A stretch of 64,000 nucleotides of DNA from Hyaloscypha bicolor E (taxonomy: Eukaryota > Ascomycota > Leotiomycetes > Helotiales > Hyaloscyphaceae): NCBI RefSeq assembly GCF_002865645.1, contig NW_020194519.1, forward strand, positions 741,542 through 805,541. Reading direction: 5' to 3'. Under the pieces are notes generated by a model. That model ran no database searches and had not been told where the DNA came from. It worked only from the letters and a program-made list of their open reading frames with translations. How positions within the stretch are numbered: the stretch's first letter is position 1; each line of letters begins with the position of its first letter. Positions 60,481 to 64,000 of the stretch are shown piece after piece. The position numbers and the translations under genes were made by a program.

Positions 60481-63354
60481 CTTTAACTTTATATTAATAA
60501 GCTTTAAAATAAGCTATTTGAGATCCTGGGATATAAGTAGCTATATAAATATCTAGTAGTATATATTCTTAGAAGGCGTATCTAAGCAGGCGCATTTTGG
60601 GATAGAGGTAATCTATATAGCTATAATAGCTTTAACTATATTAATAAATTCCTGAGTATTACCTAATATAATAATATACTCGAATAATAATTAACTTGGG
60701 CTACTCGGAGGTATACTTTACTATATGGCTTGAATTATCTCTATTTGAGCTATTACTAATATAAAGAATAAGTTAATTCTTTAATATATATAATAATAAG
60801 ATATATATAAAGTAAGAATATTTAGAGAAATACTTAAAGAGCTAGATACTAGGAAATATAAAAAGAAATAATATTAGAGGAATTATATACTCTTATATAT
60901 TTGTCTATACTAATATTTAGACTCTTAATAAAGGAAGCCAATTATTCTTGGATATATTTAAAGCCCGCAATTATAAGATAATTTAGTATCTTAAATAATT
61001 ATTTATTATATAGTAATATAGGAGAAGTAATATATTAACTAGAAGTATTAATAGAATATTATTAGAGGAAAAGTAACTAGTACTTAATAGAATACTTCAG
61101 AAGAAAATATCTCTCTCTAGTATCCTTTTAATTCTAAGACCTTTATTAGGTTAAGGCAATATTCCTTAATTCTTATATAATATTCCGTAATAGGGATTTA
61201 TTCTTCTGCGGCTAGTATAGAACGGTTAATTAGGGAAGCTAATTTCTTTATCCCTTAAATATACTTGTAATTATAGTTATAATAAGATATATTAGTATAT
61301 TAAATAATTAAGATAGCCCTACTAATTCTTTATATAATAATATAGGGGAAGTAAGATATTAATATAAAGTATTAAGAGTACTTGGGCCTGAATATTATTA
61401 GAGGAAGAGTTTATAATATATAAATTATATAATTCTCTAAAAATAGAACCTCTTTATATATTAATAATTATAAATGAATTAGAAAGAATATAAGAGAAAT
61501 AATACTTTGAATTAGAATATTATTAGATTAGTATATATAGCTTCGTATATTATACTAGCTATAGGAAATAATTAAGATATCTTATATAAATAATATAGTT
61601 TATAAATAATAGTATTATATAATTGGGCTAGAGCCTTAAATATAAGGCTGAATTATGAAAATAGGCTATAATATTAGCTAATTAGGAGGGAACTATGAAA
61701 TTATAATCCCTAGAATTACAGGAACTATAAAGTTATAATCTCTAAAGGAAAGTAAAAAGGCCTTAAAGTTATAATTCCCGGAATTATAGGAACTATAAAC
61801 TTATAATTCCGGAAAAATAAAATAGGGACTATGAAGCTATAGTTCTTATAGAAATTAAGAATTCTAATTCCTATATAGCTAGGCCTCTTCTAGTAACTAT
61901 AATAGTAAACTAATATAAGAATCTAATTTAATATATAAAAAGAATCTATAGAATAAAATAATCTATATATATTTTCCTTATTCCCTATTATATCCTTACC
62001 TTCTTACCTAATTATTACCTTATACTTATTCTAGTTATAGCCGCTCTAGTTACTATTATAGTATACTTATTTATATTTCTTATACTTATTATTTATATTA
62101 TAGATACTATTATCTAATAATATAACTTTTGGGAAGAGTTTTAGAAATACTTTTCTATTTAAGTAATTCTTATTATATATATCTTTATTAGCGAGATTAT
62201 ACTTATTATTTATAATAAGAAAGAAGTTAAGCCGGTAATATTATATAGTCTATAAGCCCTATCTCTTCTACTAAGCCTTATAATTAATATATGTGTTTTT
62301 CTAGAAGCAAATTCCTATATACTAACTATAAATACAGGCTATAATATCTTTAAGGCTATATCTTAGTCAGGTATTTCTTTTAGACTTTTAGAGACATTTC
62401 TTATAAGTATTCTTCTTTATAAGTCTTACTATATTAGCCTTATTCTAGTTAGCCTTTACCTTTATTCTATATAATAATTATAAGAAAAGAAGTCTTATAT
62501 TTATAGCTATTATAACTATTACTACTTATTACTTTCCTGCTTACTTCTTGCTTTATTAGCTTTATATAGGAAACATTTTTATAATATCTAAAGTTTTAAC
62601 CTTTATTCTTGGCTTAAATCTAGCTATATTACCTGCCTTAGTAGTAGCCCTACTATTTCCAGGAATTATAGAAGTTCTTTTAGTAAGTATTATAGTTACT
62701 CTTTATTAAATACTACTAATATATCTAGGGGCAAACTATTATTTCCTTTATCTCTAATATACTTTGGGTTTTCCTAATAATTTATAATTTCGAGATAAAA
62801 GAAAAGGCAGGGGCATATAATACCGGCTCTAATTATAAACAGGAAATATAAGACTCCGAAGTCTATTTACTAATTATAAGTAAAAGTAACGAAAACAAAT
62901 TAACTAATATAATTAACTCCGGTCTTTAGTATACTAATTTAGTAAATAATTATATACTAATAAGCAGAGATCTCGAGCTATATAATTAGGATTAGTTTCA
63001 TATATATATATTAAGTAAAGAGCTAAGTATTATTTCCTCTATTTATATTTTGGCTATACTTAGATATACGGGACCAGATATATATATAGTAGTAATATTA
63101 AATATAAAGCTTCCTTTATTATCTACTTGCGAGAAAGAAATCTTCTTTACTTATTCGGGGAAATTAATACGAAAGAAGAAATAACTACTTTAATGTCCTA
63201 AACTAGTACTACCCTATATAACTAGATATGTGGCTTTTATAGCTACTTTTCTTATAAATAGGTAAATATGCCAGTTATTATATAATAATCCCGTAACTAA
63301 TACTAAGAAAGCGCCTAGGAAGATTAGAATAGTATATTATATTCTAATACAAAC
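60481..63354. other. RIP-degraded DNA, no gene recognised
   Basis: AT-rich RIP-like DNA. Around 61690-61850 a loose tandem repeat of words like ACTATAAAGTTATAATTCC occurs four or five times. A less AT-rich patch at 60410-60490 may still belong to the AAA ATPase N-terminus. Nothing else was recognised. Confidence 0.5.
61690..61850. repeat. Degenerate short tandem repeat
   Basis: Copies of a roughly 30-40 bp unit built on GGAACTATAAAGTTATAAT and CCGGAATTATAGG follow each other with variable spacing. Each contains a near-palindrome around TTATAATTCC/GGAATTATA. Non-coding. Confidence 0.6.
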
Positions 63355-63802
63355 TAATAGTCAGACTTAATATTATACTAAAAAGGCCCTTTTCTTTAGT
63401 TAGGGAAAGCGAGTTGTTCCGGGAAAGCGAGTTATTCCGGGAAAGCAAGATATCCCGTTTTAGCCTTTTTTACCTTCTAAAAAACAATATTAGAAACCTA
63501 CTATAGAAAATCTAATTAATATGTTTTATTTGTAATCTTATAGTTACCTATTATATACTTAAGGGCTAGAGTTTTAAATATGTGGATAAAAACCTATAAT
63601 TACTAGAAAAGTTATAGGTATAATACTTATAAGAAAATCGTGTATTAATTTTTAATATTTCTCGTAAAAAAGTTTAGTATAAAATTATACTAAAAGTTGC
63701 GGGACATCTCGCTTTCCCGGAATAACTCGCTTTTCCGGGATAACTTGCTTTCCCTAACTAAAGAAAAGGGCCCCTTTAGTATAATATTAAGCCTAACTAT
63801 TA
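63355..63802. mobile_element. 448 bp MITE with 103 bp terminal inverted repeats
   Basis: The left arm (63355-63457) and right arm (63700-63802) are reverse complements along their whole length, with a few differences, and enclose 242 bp of AT-rich filler without a coding frame. The ends read TAATAGT...ACTATTA, compatible with a TA target duplication as in Tc1/mariner-type MITEs. Each arm contains three consecutive 18 bp units related to GGGAAAGCGAGTTATTCC (left arm 63403-63456), a tandem array typical of transposase-binding subterminal repeats. The arms are far more GC-rich than their surroundings. Confidence 0.88.
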
Positions 63803-64000
63803 TCGAGCTAGTATAATTAAGAAGGCCTGCAATTACTCTCACCTCCCCATATATAGGCGGAGCCTCTCTAGAGGATCTATAGAACCAAGATAAGAGTTAT
63901 AGCAAAGCTGAAATAGTATATTAATAAATTTACTTAGAGAAATTAATTAGTATATAATATATAAAGCTTATACGAATCTCACTAAAGCTTTAGGTATATG
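63803..64000. other. Right edge, no gene recognised
   Basis: Mostly AT-rich with a short GC-containing stretch (63830-63890). Too short to judge; nothing recognised. Confidence 0.5.

Overview
The window looks like nuclear DNA of a filamentous ascomycete (Pezizomycotina) with AT isochores produced by repeat-induced point mutation (RIP). About 1-24.85 kb and 34.2-64 kb are extremely AT-rich, almost without CA/TG dinucleotides and saturated with TA, while CG, CC and GA contexts survive. Decayed genes there carry TAG/TAA exactly where Gln, Trp or Arg codons are expected. This fits CpA-to-TpA RIP. In the middle, 24.85-34.2 kb has normal composition and holds the only intact genes. GT-AG introns with TACTAAC-like branch sites and a fungal gene repertoire support the assignment. 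No species can be named.

Layout, left to right. 1.7-4.3 kb: RIP relic of a DUF3435 tyrosine-recombinase gene (Starship captain-like) with one intron still readable. 5.4-9.9 kb: a complete but dead HET-NACHT-WD40 NLR (HNWD/het-e type) with about 12 WD40 repeats. 12.4-12.6 kb: a MADS-like fragment. 13.2-15.2 kb: three minisatellites. 15-19.9 kb: unidentified RIP-decayed DNA. 19.9-21.85 kb and 34.04-37.92 kb: the two halves of one ZNFX1-like gene (SF1 helicase, NFX1 zinc fingers, RZ finger). They are separated by a 12.2 kb insertion placed just after the Walker A lysine-serine. The insertion holds, in order, a short perfect hairpin, a second DUF3435 gene reading inward (its 5' part RIPed, its 3' end intact), a divergent pair of intact genes (a 336-aa uncharacterised protein and a large CHAT caspase-like/TPR protein), a broken CxxC zinc-finger ORF, and a truncated Ty3/Gypsy chromodomain element with its LTR.

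Right of the helicase: 40.1-44.2 kb, minus strand, is a dead HET/TPR gene ending in about 26 copies of a 31-residue repeat (93 bp period). 46-58 kb is unidentified RIP-decayed DNA. 58-60.5 kb, minus strand, is a dead AAA ATPase. 63.36-63.80 kb is a 448 bp MITE with 103 bp terminal inverted repeats.

Interpretation (inference): the 12.2 kb insertion has the architecture of a small Starship-like element. A DUF3435 gene sits at one edge and reads inward toward cargo, and the whole unit interrupts a host gene. The cargo centres on a putative CHAT protease and a divergently transcribed partner, which could be a protease/substrate immunity or cell-death module. The surrounding relics (two NLR/HET-type genes, a ZNFX1-type RNA-defence helicase, an AAA ATPase) suggest a region where conflict and immunity genes and transposons accumulated and were killed by RIP, while single-copy cargo escaped.
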